Positions 1 to 9,246 of a stretch of DNA of 64,000 nt are shown piece after piece. The stretch lies in the NCBI GenBank assembly GCA_964531335.1, contig CAZHEV010000004.1:171074-235073 (forward strand). Direction: 5' to 3'. Both the position numbers and the translations under genes were made by a program. This DNA is from CAZHEV01 sp964531335 [NCBI: uncultured bacterium]. Its GTDB lineage: Bacteria > Eisenbacteria > RBG-16-71-46 > CAZHEV01. How positions within the stretch are numbered: the first letter of the stretch is position 1; every line of letters begins with the position of its first letter. The notes below the pieces were generated by a model. It did not search any database. It was not told the DNA's origin and saw nothing but the letters and a program-made list of their open reading frames with translations.

Positions 1-89
1 TGCCCGAGATCGCGAGGGGAGCCATGGTAGCCGACCTGGTGGCCATAGTGGCGAGCCTCGACATAGTGCTCGGTGAGATAGATCGCTAG
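1..89 (+). CDS. nuoD: NADH-quinone oxidoreductase subunit D, C-terminal end (partial)
   Basis: Only the last 28 codons are inside the window; the first full codon is at position 3 and the stop is TAG at 87-89. The readable tail ends in SLDIVLGEIDR, matching the conserved C-terminus of the 49-kDa NuoD/NuoCD subunit of respiratory complex I (and related hydrogenase large subunits). The following nuoH and nuoI support a Nuo assignment. NuoD sits in the peripheral arm near the quinone site. The rest of the gene lies upstream of the window, so length and quinone-site residues cannot be judged. Confidence 0.8.
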   Translation, partial: PEIARGAMVADLVAIVASLDIVLGEIDR

Positions 90-137
90 CAGAGCGCCGG
101 GGGCCGCTCGCGCGCGCTCCGGCCGAAGGAAGACGCA

Positions 138-1184
138 ATGCAGGCATTGGCAGCTTGGTTTGAAAAGACGTTCCCGTTCACTTCGGGAATGCCGCAGGGT
201 CTGGTCTACTTCGCCGCCATGTTCATCTCGGCCGCCTTGGTCCTGGGTTTCATTCTGCTCCTGGTTCTGTTCTTCGTCTGGGAGGAGCGAAAGGTCTCAG
301 GGCACATCCAGTCGAGAATGGGGCCCATGAGGGTGGGAGGCTGGCACGGCTGGGCGCAGACTATAGCGGACACCATCAAGCTGATGACCAAGGAGGACAT
401 AATTCCGGCGCTCGCGGACAAGAAGCTCTTCGTGCTGGCGCCTTACATAGCTTTCCTGGGGACCTTCGCCGCTTTCGCCGTTCTGCCTTTCGGCGAGAAC
501 GCCATAGTCGCCGATCTCAACGTCGGGATCTTCTACATACTCGCGATCACCTCTTTCACCGTGGTCGCGATAATAATGGCGGGATGGGCCTCCAACAACA
601 AGTGGTCTCTCTACGGGGCCATGCGTTCGGCCGCCCAGATCGTCAGCTACGAGGTCCCGATGACGGTGGCGGTGCTCGTTCCCGTGCTCTACGTGGGAAG
701 CCTCAGCATGGGGGAGCTTTCGGCCGCGCAGGGCGGCGGCATATGGAACTGGATCGTTTTCAGGAGCCCGTTCACCTTCGTCGCGTTCATAGTGTACTTC
801 ATATCTTCGCTGGCGGAGGTGAACAGGACCCCCTTCGACATACCCGAGGCGGAGTCGGAGCTCGTCGCCGGATATCATACCGAGTACACGGGCATGAAGT
901 TCGCGATATTCTTCCTGGCCGAGTACGCGGCCATGTTCCTGGTCGGCGGCGTCGCTACGGCGCTGTTTCTCGGCGGCTGGAACGGCGTTCTGCCCGCGCG
1001 GATTCTGCCCGGTCCGGTCTGGTTCTGCATCAAGAGCCTGTTGCTGGTCTTCGTCATGATCTGGTTGAGGTGGACGCTGCCGAGGTTGAGGGTGGACCAG
1101 CTCATGTACATGAGCTGGAAGGTGCTTTTGCCTGTCGCGTTTTTCTGTCTGTTGGGCGTGGGCGTCCAGAAGCTGGTATTCTAG
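138..1184 (+). CDS. nuoH: NADH-quinone oxidoreductase subunit H
   Basis: 348 residues, the usual NuoH size, with about eight hydrophobic segments. NuoH (ND1) is the membrane subunit that forms the quinone chamber with NuoB and NuoD and links it to proton translocation. Family signatures are visible: an [14 protein letters not shown] segment near residues 51-64, and the acidic loop [20 protein letters not shown] at about 227-246. The start ATG has a GAAGGAAG ribosome site about 8 bases upstream. It lies 48 bases after nuoD and 81 bases before nuoI, so the three are probably one operon. No nuoJKLMN follow, so those must be elsewhere or absent. Confidence 0.95.
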   Translation: MQALAAWFEKTFPFTSGMPQGLVYFAAMFISAALVLGFILLLVLFFVWEERKVSGHIQSRMGPMRVGGWHGWAQTIADTIKLMTKEDIIPALADKKLFVLAPYIAFLGTFAAFAVLPFGENAIVADLNVGIFYILAITSFTVVAIIMAGWASNNKWSLYGAMRSAAQIVSYEVPMTVAVLVPVLYVGSLSMGELSAAQGGGIWNWIVFRSPFTFVAFIVYFISSLAEVNRTPFDIPEAESELVAGYHTEYTGMKFAIFFLAEYAAMFLVGGVATALFLGGWNGVLPARILPGPVWFCIKSLLLVFVMIWLRWTLPRLRVDQLMYMSWKVLLPVAFFCLLGVGVQKLVF

Positions 1185-1265
1185 CCGGCACGACCCCCTC
1201 CGTCCAGGCCGGTGGAAGCGGCCGGGGGCGGCCGGCGGCGTCGCATCGCGCAGAGGATTGATACA

Positions 1266-1976
1266 ATGCAGGCGTACTTGCGCAAAGCTTGGATGGGTTT
1301 CTACACGGTCCTCCTGGGTATGAGGGTGACCCTGAAGTACCTGTTCGCCAAGCCCATCACGTTGCAGTACCCCGACGAGAAATGGGAGATGCCCGAGGCC
1401 TTCAGGGGAAAGCTGCACAACAACATAGACGATTGCATCGGGTGCATGGCATGTTCCAGGGCGTGCCCGGTGGACTGCATCACCATAGAGACGAGAAAGC
1501 CCCCCAAGGGCCTGGACCTCGGCCAGACCTCCGGCGGCACGAAGAAGAAGCTGGTGGTTCCGAAGTTCGAGATAGATATCAGCACGTGCTTGTTCTGCGG
1601 GCTGTGCGTAGAGGCCTGCCCGACCGGGTGCATCACGATGACCAAGGAGTACGAGTACTCCACGTACGATAGGAGAACGGACCTTCTTCTGCATTTCGGC
1701 AAGGACCTGGACCCCGCCGTGGAAGCCGAGGCGATAGAGCGGGCGAAGGAGATCGAGGCGGCCGGGAAGGCGGAGGCCGCGAAGAAAGCCGCGGCGGAGA
1801 AGAAGGATGGAACGGAGTCGAAAGCCGGCGGCACGGCCAAGCATTCCGGAGATAAAGAGACATCCACCGCCAAGAAAGCCGCACCCGGGAAAGAGACGCC
1901 CGCTGAGAAGAAGGCCGATTCTTCCGAAGAGCCCCCGAAGAAAACGCCCCCTGGGGACACAAAAGCCCCTTCATAG
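1266..1976 (+). CDS. nuoI: NADH-quinone oxidoreductase subunit I with long charged C-terminal tail
   Basis: 236 residues from the ATG at 1266; an upstream in-frame start at 1212 would add 18 unconserved residues. NuoI carries the N6a/N6b [4Fe-4S] clusters that pass electrons to N2. Two ferredoxin motifs are visible: C57, C60, C63, C67 and C108, C111, C114, C118. An N-terminal amphipathic stretch resembles the membrane-surface anchor of NuoI. Typical NuoI ends near residue 150-180. Here an extra tail (about 150-236) is almost entirely Ala, Lys, Glu, Gly, Thr and Pro, so it is likely disordered or coiled, and it has no cysteines. Its role is unknown. Confidence 0.92.
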   Translation: MQAYLRKAWMGFYTVLLGMRVTLKYLFAKPITLQYPDEKWEMPEAFRGKLHNNIDDCIGCMACSRACPVDCITIETRKPPKGLDLGQTSGGTKKKLVVPKFEIDISTCLFCGLCVEACPTGCITMTKEYEYSTYDRRTDLLLHFGKDLDPAVEAEAIERAKEIEAAGKAEAAKKAAAEKKDGTESKAGGTAKHSGDKETSTAKKAAPGKETPAEKKADSSEEPPKKTPPGDTKAPS

Positions 1977-2044
1977 ACACCGGCGATCCACGATTCGGAA
2001 TATGAGGCGTGCGCCCCCGCACGCGCATAAGGAGCTGATCTCTC

Positions 2045-4954
2045 TTGCCCCTAATTGATTCCACAAGAGTAGGCGGAGACCTGCAAGGGCTTATCAGAGG
2101 CCGAGTGTGGTGGGATGACCTCACCAGGTGCATGTACAGCACTGCGGCCTGCATATTCGAGGTCAAGCCCGTGGCGGTCGCGGCCCCGGAGTCGGCCGAG
2201 GACGTGTGCGCGATACTCGAATACGCCGCGGCCAATCAGGTGCCGGTCATCCCCAGGGGAGGGGGGTCCTCGCTGGCGGGACAGGCGGTGGGCGCGGCCA
2301 TAATCCTCGATTTCACGAGGTTCATGAACAACGTGATCAGGGTTGATCGAGACGGGCTGACCGCCACGGTGCAGCCGGGAGTGGTGCTGGGCCGCCTCAA
2401 CCGGCTTCTAGCAAGGGACGGGTTGGTCTTCGCGCCCGATCCCTCCAGCGCGAATTACTGCACCATCGGGGGCATGATCGCCAACAACGCCGGCGGGGCC
2501 CGTTCGGTCAAGTACGGGTCGACCACGGACCACGTGCTTTCTCTCAAAGCCGCGCTGGCCGGAGGACGCGTGCTGGATACCTCGGCCGGCCGCGACGCCG
2601 GGCCGGACGGCCTCTATCGCGGCCTGGAGGAGCTTCTTCGGGGCAAGGAGGGCCTGATCGGCGACAACGGGCCCAGGACGGCAAAGAACTCGAGCGGCTA
2701 CAACCTGGCGGGCGCGCTGGGCCTGGGGCGCGCGGGCACAGGGCCCCCGGGGCAAGCGAAGCCCGAGGACGGGGGCGCCCTCGACCTGTGCAAGCTCATG
2801 GTCGGCTCGGAGGGCACTCTCGGGGCGGTCGTCGAGGCCACGCTGAAGCTCAGCAGGCTGCCGGCTGCGCGAGGGTCGTTGCTGGTCGGGCTCTCGTCGC
2901 TGGAGGCGGCGGGCGAAGCGATAGTGCGGGTCCTCGATCTCGGGCCTTCAGCTCTGGAGCTCATGGGACAGACTTTTCTCGAGCTGGTCGATCGCAAGGA
3001 CCTGGAGAGCCCCGGCGCGTTCATGTCCGAGACGGACACGGCTTTGCTCATCGAGTTCGAGGGAGACCGCGAGGACGAGGTGGGGGAGAAGCTCGACCGC
3101 GCCCGCCGGGTGCTGGAGAACAACCCAGCCAAGCTGGGCGAGAAGGTGATGAAAGATCCTTCGGAGGCCCGCCAGGTCTGGGGGCTCAGAAGCGCGGCCG
3201 TCGCGATTTTGAACCGCATGGAGGGGCCGGAGAAGCCCATAGCGTTCATAGAGGACGTCACCGTGACTCCGTCCAGGCTACCCGAGTTCATCAGAAGGGA
3301 GCTGGAGATCTTCGAGCGATACAAAGTCAGGGCGGGCGTGTTCGGGCACGGCGGCGACGGCAATCTGCACGTGCGGCCTGTTCTGAATCTGAAGGACCCG
3401 GAAGGGGTCGGGAAGATGCGGGGCATCGCCGAGGACGTTTACGAGCTCGCCGCGCAAATGGGCGGCAGCCCCACGGGGGAGCACGGGGACGGGCGATTGA
3501 GGACGGGCTTCATCGAGAAGTTCTACGGCGAGGTGACGCCGCTGTTCGCCCGGGTGAAGTCGCTTTTCGACCCGTCCGGAATAATGAATCCGGGCGACAA
3601 GACCGGCGACGGCGAGTACGCCCTGGACAAGAACCTGAGATACGGGGCATCGTACAGGACGATTCCGACCGGCGAGATCTTCGACGAGCCCGATATCACC
3701 CACGAGATAGAGAAGTGTCACGGCTGCGGGGCATGCAGGGACTATTGCCCCGTGGGATCGACCACGGTCGAGGAGAGCGGGTCCGCCCGCACCAAGGCCA
3801 ACTTGCTGAGATCGCTCGTCACGGGCCGTCTCGGCGACCCCAAGGAAGTCCTGAAGCGCGACGATTGGAAATCGATCTTCGATCTCTGCTTCAACTGCAA
3901 GCTCTGCCTCACCGAATGCCCCACCAGGGTGGACGTGCCGAGGCTGGCGGCGGAGGCCCGCGCCTGTTACGCGAGGGAGAAGGGGCTCGACAAGGCGTCG
4001 ATGTTCGTTGCGGGCTCATTCGAGATATCCCGCGTGGCCGCGCTCACCCCGAGGTTGTCGAACCTGGGCCTGAAGGCTCGCCCCGCGAGAGCGCTTCTTC
4101 AAAAGCTCGTGGGGGTGGACCGCCGGCGCGAGCTGCCCTCGTTCAGCCGAAGGCCGATGGTCGTGCCGTCCGCCAAGCCCCGGGCAGGGCGGAAGGTGCT
4201 CTACTTTCCCGGTTGCTTCGCGCTCTTCAACGACGCCGAGGACGAGGGAAGGGCCTCGGTGGAGATACTAGAGGCGGCGGGGGCGTCCGTCTGGGTGCCC
4301 AGCCTGGAGTGCTGCGGCATGGCGAGGCTCACGGTGGGCGATAAGGCGGGGGCGGCTCGAAGGGCCCGCGGCAACGTGGACTCTCTTTTCGAAGCGGTCC
4401 AGGACGGCTACACGATAGTCGCCAGCGCCGCGAGCTGCTGCCTGGCCATAAAGGAGGACTACCCGCTTCTGGTGGGTACCGATAAGGCGCGGGCCGTGGC
4501 CGCGAGCACTTTCGATCTCTTCGAGTACCTGGCCGACGCGTTTTCCAAGGGGGAGATCGACGCGCGGCCCGGGCCGCTGAGCATGAAGGTGGTTCACCAC
4601 GCGCCCTGCCATCTCCTGGCCCAGGGGGTCGCGGACAGTGTGGAGCAGGTGTTGAGAATGATCCCGGGACTTGAGATAATAGACATCGATGACGGTTGCT
4701 GCGGCATGGCCGGGACCTTCGGCATGAAGAGCCGCAACTTCGACCTGTCGATGAGGATCGGCAAGGCCCTGTTTGACGAGGTCCGCCGCGCCTCCCCGGA
4801 CGTGGTTGTGACCGGGTGCGGGACATGCAAGATACAACTCGAGCAGGGAACGGGCCTTGAGGTTCGCCATCCGATCTGGCTTCTGAGAAAGGCATTTGAG
4901 AACCGAGGCGAAGGCGCCGTCCGAGCGCGTGGGCCGGGCGCCGTCCGGTCTTGA
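2045..4954 (+). CDS. FAD-linked oxidase fused to Fe-S and CCG domains (D-lactate/2-hydroxyacid dehydrogenase-like)
   Basis: 969 residues from a TTG start; AAGGAG at 2029-2034 leaves a 10-base spacer. The N-terminal half is an FAD_binding_4/FAD-oxidase C domain of the GlcD/DLD type (PRGGGSSLAGQ near 69-79; GHGGDGNLHVRP near 437). Then come two [4Fe-4S] motifs: CHGCGACRDYCP near 558 and CFNCKLCLTECP near 616. Two CCG cysteine-rich domains follow (SLECCGMA near 754, DDGCCGMAG near 882), as in GlcF and HdrB. The family oxidises D-lactate, glycolate or related 2-hydroxyacids and passes electrons through Fe-S centres. Substrate cannot be read from sequence. It lies between nuoI and nfnAB, which suggests a link to the membrane module or to NAD(P)H. 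Confidence 0.88.
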   Translation: MPLIDSTRVGGDLQGLIRGRVWWDDLTRCMYSTAACIFEVKPVAVAAPESAEDVCAILEYAAANQVPVIPRGGGSSLAGQAVGAAIILDFTRFMNNVIRVDRDGLTATVQPGVVLGRLNRLLARDGLVFAPDPSSANYCTIGGMIANNAGGARSVKYGSTTDHVLSLKAALAGGRVLDTSAGRDAGPDGLYRGLEELLRGKEGLIGDNGPRTAKNSSGYNLAGALGLGRAGTGPPGQAKPEDGGALDLCKLMVGSEGTLGAVVEATLKLSRLPAARGSLLVGLSSLEAAGEAIVRVLDLGPSALELMGQTFLELVDRKDLESPGAFMSETDTALLIEFEGDREDEVGEKLDRARRVLENNPAKLGEKVMKDPSEARQVWGLRSAAVAILNRMEGPEKPIAFIEDVTVTPSRLPEFIRRELEIFERYKVRAGVFGHGGDGNLHVRPVLNLKDPEGVGKMRGIAEDVYELAAQMGGSPTGEHGDGRLRTGFIEKFYGEVTPLFARVKSLFDPSGIMNPGDKTGDGEYALDKNLRYGASYRTIPTGEIFDEPDITHEIEKCHGCGACRDYCPVGSTTVEESGSARTKANLLRSLVTGRLGDPKEVLKRDDWKSIFDLCFNCKLCLTECPTRVDVPRLAAEARACYAREKGLDKASMFVAGSFEISRVAALTPRLSNLGLKARPARALLQKLVGVDRRRELPSFSRRPMVVPSAKPRAGRKVLYFPGCFALFNDAEDEGRASVEILEAAGASVWVPSLECCGMARLTVGDKAGAARRARGNVDSLFEAVQDGYTIVASAASCCLAIKEDYPLLVGTDKARAVAASTFDLFEYLADAFSKGEIDARPGPLSMKVVHHAPCHLLAQGVADSVEQVLRMIPGLEIIDIDDGCCGMAGTFGMKSRNFDLSMRIGKALFDEVRRASPDVVVTGCGTCKIQLEQGTGLEVRHPIWLLRKAFENRGEGAVRARGPGAVRS

Positions 4955-4976
4955 TAAGAGCTCATAGGGGGCAGGT

Positions 4977-5837
4977 ATGCACTTGATTCGCACTAAGAAG
5001 AAACTGGCCACCGATACGTACCTGTACGAGGTGGAGGCGCCGTATGTCGCCGGGGCGAGAAAGCCCGGACAGTTCCTGGTCCTCAGGATACGCGAAGGCG
5101 GCGAACGCATACCTCTTACCATAGCCGGGGGCGACGCCGAGAGGGGAATAGTCAGGTTCGTGGTCCAGGCGGTCGGCAGGACCACTCACGAGCTGAGCGA
5201 GCTGGAGCCGGGAGACCACATCTCCGACGTCGTCGGTCCGCTGGGGACGCCGACCCATATAGGCGAGTACGGCACCGTGGTGCTTCTGGGCGGCGGATAC
5301 GGCACGGCCGCCATAATACCTGTCGCCGGGGCGATGAGGGAGGCGGGCAACAGGGTTATCTCCGTCATCGGGGCGCGCGGCGAGGACCTCATCATCCTGG
5401 AGGACGAGCTGGGCGCGGAGAGCGACAAGCTCTACATCACGACGAACGACGGCAGCAAGGGCATCGAGGGCTTCGTCACGGACGCCCTGAGCCGGATCAT
5501 CGAGGAGGAGAAGAACATAGGCTTCGTCATGGCGGTCGGTCCGATCCCCATGATGAAGGCGGTCTCGGAGATGACCAGGCCTCACAAGATCAAGACGGTG
5601 GTCAGCCTTAACACGATAATGGTCGACGGCACGGGCATGTGCGGGTCGTGCCGTTGCACGGTCGGCGGAGCGACCAAGTTCGCATGCGTCGACGGTCCGG
5701 ACTTCGACGGGCACGAGGTCGATTTCGACGAGGTGGCGAAGAGGAACCAGATGTACAGGGAGTTGGAGTCCCGCTCTTTCGACCTGTACAAGAAGGATAA
5801 GGAGAAGACCGAAGCGGGGAGGGGCGTAGATGGGTGA
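4977..5837 (+). CDS. nfnA: NfnA-like FAD/[2Fe-2S] subunit of ferredoxin-NADP+ oxidoreductase
   Basis: 286 residues. It matches the sulfide dehydrogenase/DHOD electron-transfer (PyrK-like) family: an N-terminal FAD-binding barrel with RIPLTIAGG, a central nucleotide-binding fold (LLGGGYGTAAIIPVA), and a C-terminal [2Fe-2S] motif with C222, C225, C227 and C237 followed by VDGPDFDGHEVDF. In NfnAB this subunit holds the NAD(H) site and works with NfnB in flavin-based electron bifurcation between NADPH, NAD+ and ferredoxin. It overlaps nfnB by 8 bases, indicating translational coupling. Alternative: the beta subunit of a homologous sulfide dehydrogenase (SudB). Confidence 0.85.
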   Translation: MHLIRTKKKLATDTYLYEVEAPYVAGARKPGQFLVLRIREGGERIPLTIAGGDAERGIVRFVVQAVGRTTHELSELEPGDHISDVVGPLGTPTHIGEYGTVVLLGGGYGTAAIIPVAGAMREAGNRVISVIGARGEDLIILEDELGAESDKLYITTNDGSKGIEGFVTDALSRIIEEEKNIGFVMAVGPIPMMKAVSEMTRPHKIKTVVSLNTIMVDGTGMCGSCRCTVGGATKFACVDGPDFDGHEVDFDEVAKRNQMYRELESRSFDLYKKDKEKTEAGRGVDG

Positions 5838-7284
5838 TTCGAAGAAGAAGGCCAAGGAGGGCCTGAGCAACAAGGAGAGAATGAAGATATCCAGGCAGAA
5901 GATGCCTGAGCAGGACCCCGTCGAGAGAAAGAAGAACTTCGACGAGGTGGCGCAGGGACTCACCGACGAGCTGGCGTACCAGGACGCGCTGCGCTGTATC
6001 CAGTGCAAGAAGATGCCGTGCGTCGAGGGGTGCCCGGTTCGCATAGACATCCCCGCGTTCATAAAGGCGATAGAGGACGGGGACCTCGCGAAGTCCGCCC
6101 GGATACTGAAGGACGCGAACAGCCTGCCCGCGATATGCGGCCGCGTCTGCCCCCAGGAACAGCAGTGCGAGCTGGTCTGCACCGTGGGCAAGAAAGGCGA
6201 TCCGGTCGCGATCGGGCACCTGGAGCGCTACGTCTCGGACTGGGAGCGCGATAACCTGGGCCTCGTTGTGCCGGAGAAGGATCCGCCCACCGGCCGCAAG
6301 GTCGCCATAATAGGGTCCGGCCCCGCCGGGCTCACGGCCGCCGGGGACCTGGCCAAGAAGGGTCACGAGGTGGTCATATTCGAGGCGCTGCACAAGCCGG
6401 GAGGCGTGGCCCGCTACGGGATACCGAGTTTCCGTCTCCCCAGGGACATACTGGACGGAGAGATCGATTACCTGAAAGCTCTCGGCGTCAAGATAATCTG
6501 CAACGTCGTGGTCGGCAAGGCCTTCACGGTGGAGGATCTGCTCAAGGAGTACGACACGGTCTTCATCGGAACCGGCGCCGGGCTGCCCTGGTTCATGCGC
6601 GTACCCGGCGAGAACCTGAAAGGCGTTTACTCCGCCAACGAGTACCTGACCCGGATCATTCTGATGGGCGGCCGGGGAGTCCCGGAGACGGACACCCCCG
6701 TGGCGGTGGGCAAGAAGGTGGCGGTCATAGGCGGGGGCAACACCGCCATGGACGCCTGCCGCGTGTCCTTGAGGATGGGCGCGGAGAAGGTCTACTGCCT
6801 GTACAGGCGGTCGCGCAAGGAGCTGCCCGCGAGGATCGAGGAGATAGAGCACGCTGAGGAAGAGGGAGTCGAGTTCCAGTTTCTCACCGCGCCGGTCGAG
6901 TTCATCGGCAACGACGAGGGATGGCTAACGCGCGCGAAGTGCGTTCGCATGGAGCTTGGAGAGCCCGACGCGTCCGGCAGGCGCCGTCCGGTGGTGATCG
7001 AGGGCTCGGAGTTCGAGATAGAGCTCGATACCTGCGTCGAGGCCATAGGCTTCGGCGCCAATCCGCTGGTTCCGCAGACTACGCCCGGCTTGGAGACCGA
7101 CAAGTGGGGGATAGTCGTGGCCGACAAGGAGACCGGAAGGACCTCGCGGGATCGCGTCTACGCGGGCGGGGACATAATAACCGGCGGCTCCACGGTCATA
7201 TCGGCCATGGGGCAGGCCCGGGTGGCGGCCGCCGCCATGCACGGGCACATGATGAGCATGGAACCGATCTCCGAGAAGAAGTGA
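5830..7284 (+). CDS. nfnB: NfnB-like / GltD-type NADPH-dependent oxidoreductase subunit
   Basis: 484 residues. The N-terminal Fe-S region has C56, C59, C64 and C68 and a second group in ICGRVCPQEQQCELVC. An FAD-binding Rossmann motif (IIGSGPAGLTAAG) lies near 160 and an NADPH-binding motif (VIGGGNTAMDAC) near 300. It belongs to the glutamate-synthase small-subunit-like family that includes NfnB and SudA. With nfnA directly upstream and overlapping, a reduced-ferredoxin:NADP+ transhydrogenase is the most likely product. It shares a long similar stretch (MELGEPDASGRRRPV) with the PorD-GltD fusion at 10421-12205, so the two are paralogues. Last gene of the operon. Confidence 0.88.
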   Translation: MGDSKKKAKEGLSNKERMKISRQKMPEQDPVERKKNFDEVAQGLTDELAYQDALRCIQCKKMPCVEGCPVRIDIPAFIKAIEDGDLAKSARILKDANSLPAICGRVCPQEQQCELVCTVGKKGDPVAIGHLERYVSDWERDNLGLVVPEKDPPTGRKVAIIGSGPAGLTAAGDLAKKGHEVVIFEALHKPGGVARYGIPSFRLPRDILDGEIDYLKALGVKIICNVVVGKAFTVEDLLKEYDTVFIGTGAGLPWFMRVPGENLKGVYSANEYLTRIILMGGRGVPETDTPVAVGKKVAVIGGGNTAMDACRVSLRMGAEKVYCLYRRSRKELPARIEEIEHAEEEGVEFQFLTAPVEFIGNDEGWLTRAKCVRMELGEPDASGRRRPVVIEGSEFEIELDTCVEAIGFGANPLVPQTTPGLETDKWGIVVADKETGRTSRDRVYAGGDIITGGSTVISAMGQARVAAAAMHGHMMSMEPISEKK

Positions 7285-7314
7285 CCGCTCCGTGGCTGTC
7301 CACGAGGGGAGCGG
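7285..7314. terminator. Hairpin between convergent genes, likely bidirectional terminator
   Basis: CCGCTCC then GTGG (7285-7295), loop CTGT, CCAC (7300-7303), a 4-base bulge, and GGAGCGG (7308-7314) form an 11-bp interrupted stem. It sits in the gap between the stop codons of nfnB (+) and mscS (-). There is no T tract. Confidence 0.45.
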
Positions 7315-7325
7315 AGCGCCGCCGC

Positions 7326-8243
7326 TTAGCCCCCGCCGGGCTCCGGGGTTGGGCTCGAGCCCGCGGTACCCGAAGTCGAGACGGGCAGCGGCACTGAGGA
7401 TCTCATGTGAACGTCCCTTTGCGGGAACGGTATCTCGACGCCGTTCTCGTGGAACTTCCTCACGATGGCGCAGTTTATCTGAGACCTCACGACCGGCCTC
7501 CGCTTGGGGTTTCGGAGCCAGCACCTGAGCCTCATGTTCCAAGCGGAATCTCCGAAACCGTCCAGCAGCACGTCCGGCTTGGGATCGTTCAGCACCCCGT
7601 CGGTCTCTTCCGCCACCTCCCGCAGGCAGCGCAGGACCACGTCCAGGTCCGAGTTGTAGGAGACACCCACCTCGACGTCGATCCTTACCCTTTGATCTCC
7701 ATGGGACCAGTTGATCACGTTCTTCGAGATGAACTCCGAGTTGGGGACTATTATCGCGATGTTCTTGATCGACCTCACGGTGGTGGACCTGAGGTTTATC
7801 GCCACCACGTCGCCCTCGGTGTCTCCAACCGTTATCCTGTCGCCGACCTTTATATGGCGTTCGAAGAGTATGACGAGTCCCGATACGAAATTGGAGGTTA
7901 CGTTCTGAAGGCCGAAGCCTATGCCTACGGAGAGAAACCCGAATATCACCGCGAGGCCGCTGAGGCTTATGCCCACGAACTCCAGCGCGGCGAAGGCGGC
8001 CACGACCAGCAGCAAGTACTGGACGGTGCGCTCGAGCGTGTACTCGAGTGACTTCTCGATCCTCAGCCTGCCCAGGACCCGCGATACTACGGTCTTCACG
8101 AAGATCCTGGATATGAGGACGAAGGCGGCGAACAGGAACAAGAAGACCAGTATGGAGCCCAGGGTTATCGGCGTCTCGTTGACGGTGAAGAACTCATAAT
8201 GAACGATGTTGTTGATCAGCTCGAGCGGATTGGACGTGTCCAT
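7326..8243 (-). CDS. MscS-family mechanosensitive ion channel
   Basis: 305 residues with about three N-terminal hydrophobic segments followed by the MscS core. The pore-lining helix region is visible as GLAVIFGFLSVGIGFGLQNV, followed by TSNFVSGLVILFE, then the beta domain (VGDRITVGDTEGDVVAINLR). MscS channels open under membrane tension to release solutes in osmotic downshock. The C-terminus ends in a short Pro/Ser/Gly tail. It follows the por operon on the same strand, but a strong hairpin lies between them, so it is probably transcribed separately or by read-through. Confidence 0.92.
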   Translation of the reverse strand: MDTSNPLELINNIVHYEFFTVNETPITLGSILVFLFLFAAFVLISRIFVKTVVSRVLGRLRIEKSLEYTLERTVQYLLLVVAAFAALEFVGISLSGLAVIFGFLSVGIGFGLQNVTSNFVSGLVILFERHIKVGDRITVGDTEGDVVAINLRSTTVRSIKNIAIIVPNSEFISKNVINWSHGDQRVRIDVEVGVSYNSDLDVVLRCLREVAEETDGVLNDPKPDVLLDGFGDSAWNMRLRCWLRNPKRRPVVRSQINCAIVRKFHENGVEIPFPQRDVHMRSSVPLPVSTSGTAGSSPTPEPGGG

Positions 8244-8262
8244 GACCGTCTCCTACGCTAAA

Positions 8263-8289
8263 GGCCGGCCCCTGTCAAAAGGGCCGGCC
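8263..8289 (-). terminator. Intrinsic-type terminator after the por operon
   Basis: A perfect 9-bp inverted repeat GGCCGGCCC / GGGCCGGCC (8263-8271 and 8281-8289) with a 9-base loop. On the minus strand it is followed by TTT. It lies between the porB stop and the mscS start. Confidence 0.6.
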
Positions 8290-8315
8290 CTGCCGGCTGA
8301 AGGAACAGGTGCGCC

Positions 8316-9233
8316 CTACTTGATCTCCATTCTCTTCATGAGCCTTTCCCAATCTTCGTCCACCTGGCGCTGTAGCGCCTTGATGTGCTCTTCGGTCAGG
8401 TGCGAGAACCTGCCCTGCATGCCCAAGTACTCGGACACCGGGATTCCCTCGGGCTCGATGTTCAGAGTATACCGCACCCCGTTCTCGATCTCATAGACCG
8501 GAAAAACCTTGGAGTCCACCGCCTTCCTGGAGACCTGGATCGACAGGTGGCTGGGCAGCTTCCATCCCGGCGGGCACGGCGAGAGTACGTGGATGAAGCG
8601 CGTTCCCTCCATGGATTTCGCCTTTTTGAACTTGCGGAGCAGGTCGTCGGGGTGCGCCACAGTGGTGGTCGCCGCGTACGGAATCCTGTGGGCGGCCATT
8701 ATCTCCATCATGTTCTTCTTGGGCCTCGTCTTGAAGTGGGAGACGGGCGTCGTGGTGGTCCAGGCTCCGGAGGGGGTGGCAGAGCTCCTCTGGATGCCCG
8801 TGTTCATATACGCCTCGTTGTCGTAGCAGACGTATATGAAGTTCTCGTTTCTCTCGGCCGCTCCGGAGAGCGCCTGTATGCCTATGTCGAAAGTGCCCCC
8901 GTCTCCGGCCCATCCGACGACGGTGGTTTCCGTCTCCCCCAGGGCGTCGAGCCCGGCCCTGACGCCGCACGCCGCGGCGGCCGTGGTCTCGAAGGCCGTG
9001 TGCAGGTTCGCGATCCGAAGGCTGGAGTACGGCCACGCGCCGTCGATAACGGCCCAGCAACAGGCGGGGATGACCGTGACGGTGTCTTCGCCCAGCGCCT
9101 TCAGGGCAAGGCGCATGGACAGCGTGGCCCCGCACCCGCCGCAGGCCACGTTGCCGGGCGTCATCAGCTCCGTATCGGGCACTTGGAAGTTCTTCTGTTC
9201 GTCTTTTACTAGAGGTCTGGTCACTTCTCGCAC
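8316..9233 (-). CDS. porB: Pyruvate (2-oxoacid):ferredoxin oxidoreductase beta subunit
   Basis: 305 residues. The beta subunit binds thiamine diphosphate and one Fe-S cluster: CGGCGATLS (C31, C34) at the N-terminus, and a ThDP/Mg motif with GWAGDGGTFDIG near 106 followed by NEAYMNTG. With PorA, PorD and PorG it decarboxylates pyruvate to acetyl-CoA and reduces ferredoxin in the cytoplasm. It starts 13 bases after porA and is the last gene of porG-porD/gltD-porA-porB. Another 2-oxoacid as substrate cannot be excluded, but the PITPQT and NTGIQRSSATP type motifs favour pyruvate. Confidence 0.93.
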   Translation of the reverse strand: MREVTRPLVKDEQKNFQVPDTELMTPGNVACGGCGATLSMRLALKALGEDTVTVIPACCWAVIDGAWPYSSLRIANLHTAFETTAAAACGVRAGLDALGETETTVVGWAGDGGTFDIGIQALSGAAERNENFIYVCYDNEAYMNTGIQRSSATPSGAWTTTTPVSHFKTRPKKNMMEIMAAHRIPYAATTTVAHPDDLLRKFKKAKSMEGTRFIHVLSPCPPGWKLPSHLSIQVSRKAVDSKVFPVYEIENGVRYTLNIEPEGIPVSEYLGMQGRFSHLTEEHIKALQRQVDEDWERLMKRMEIK

Positions 9234-9246
9234 CTCCGTCCGGGTA

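Noticed and set aside
297-1844. Long minus-strand open frame (515 codons) opposite nuoH and nuoI
   Set aside because: It is antisense to two well-conserved genes, its composition is His/Arg/Leu-rich, and it has no family motif; a GC-rich codon shadow.
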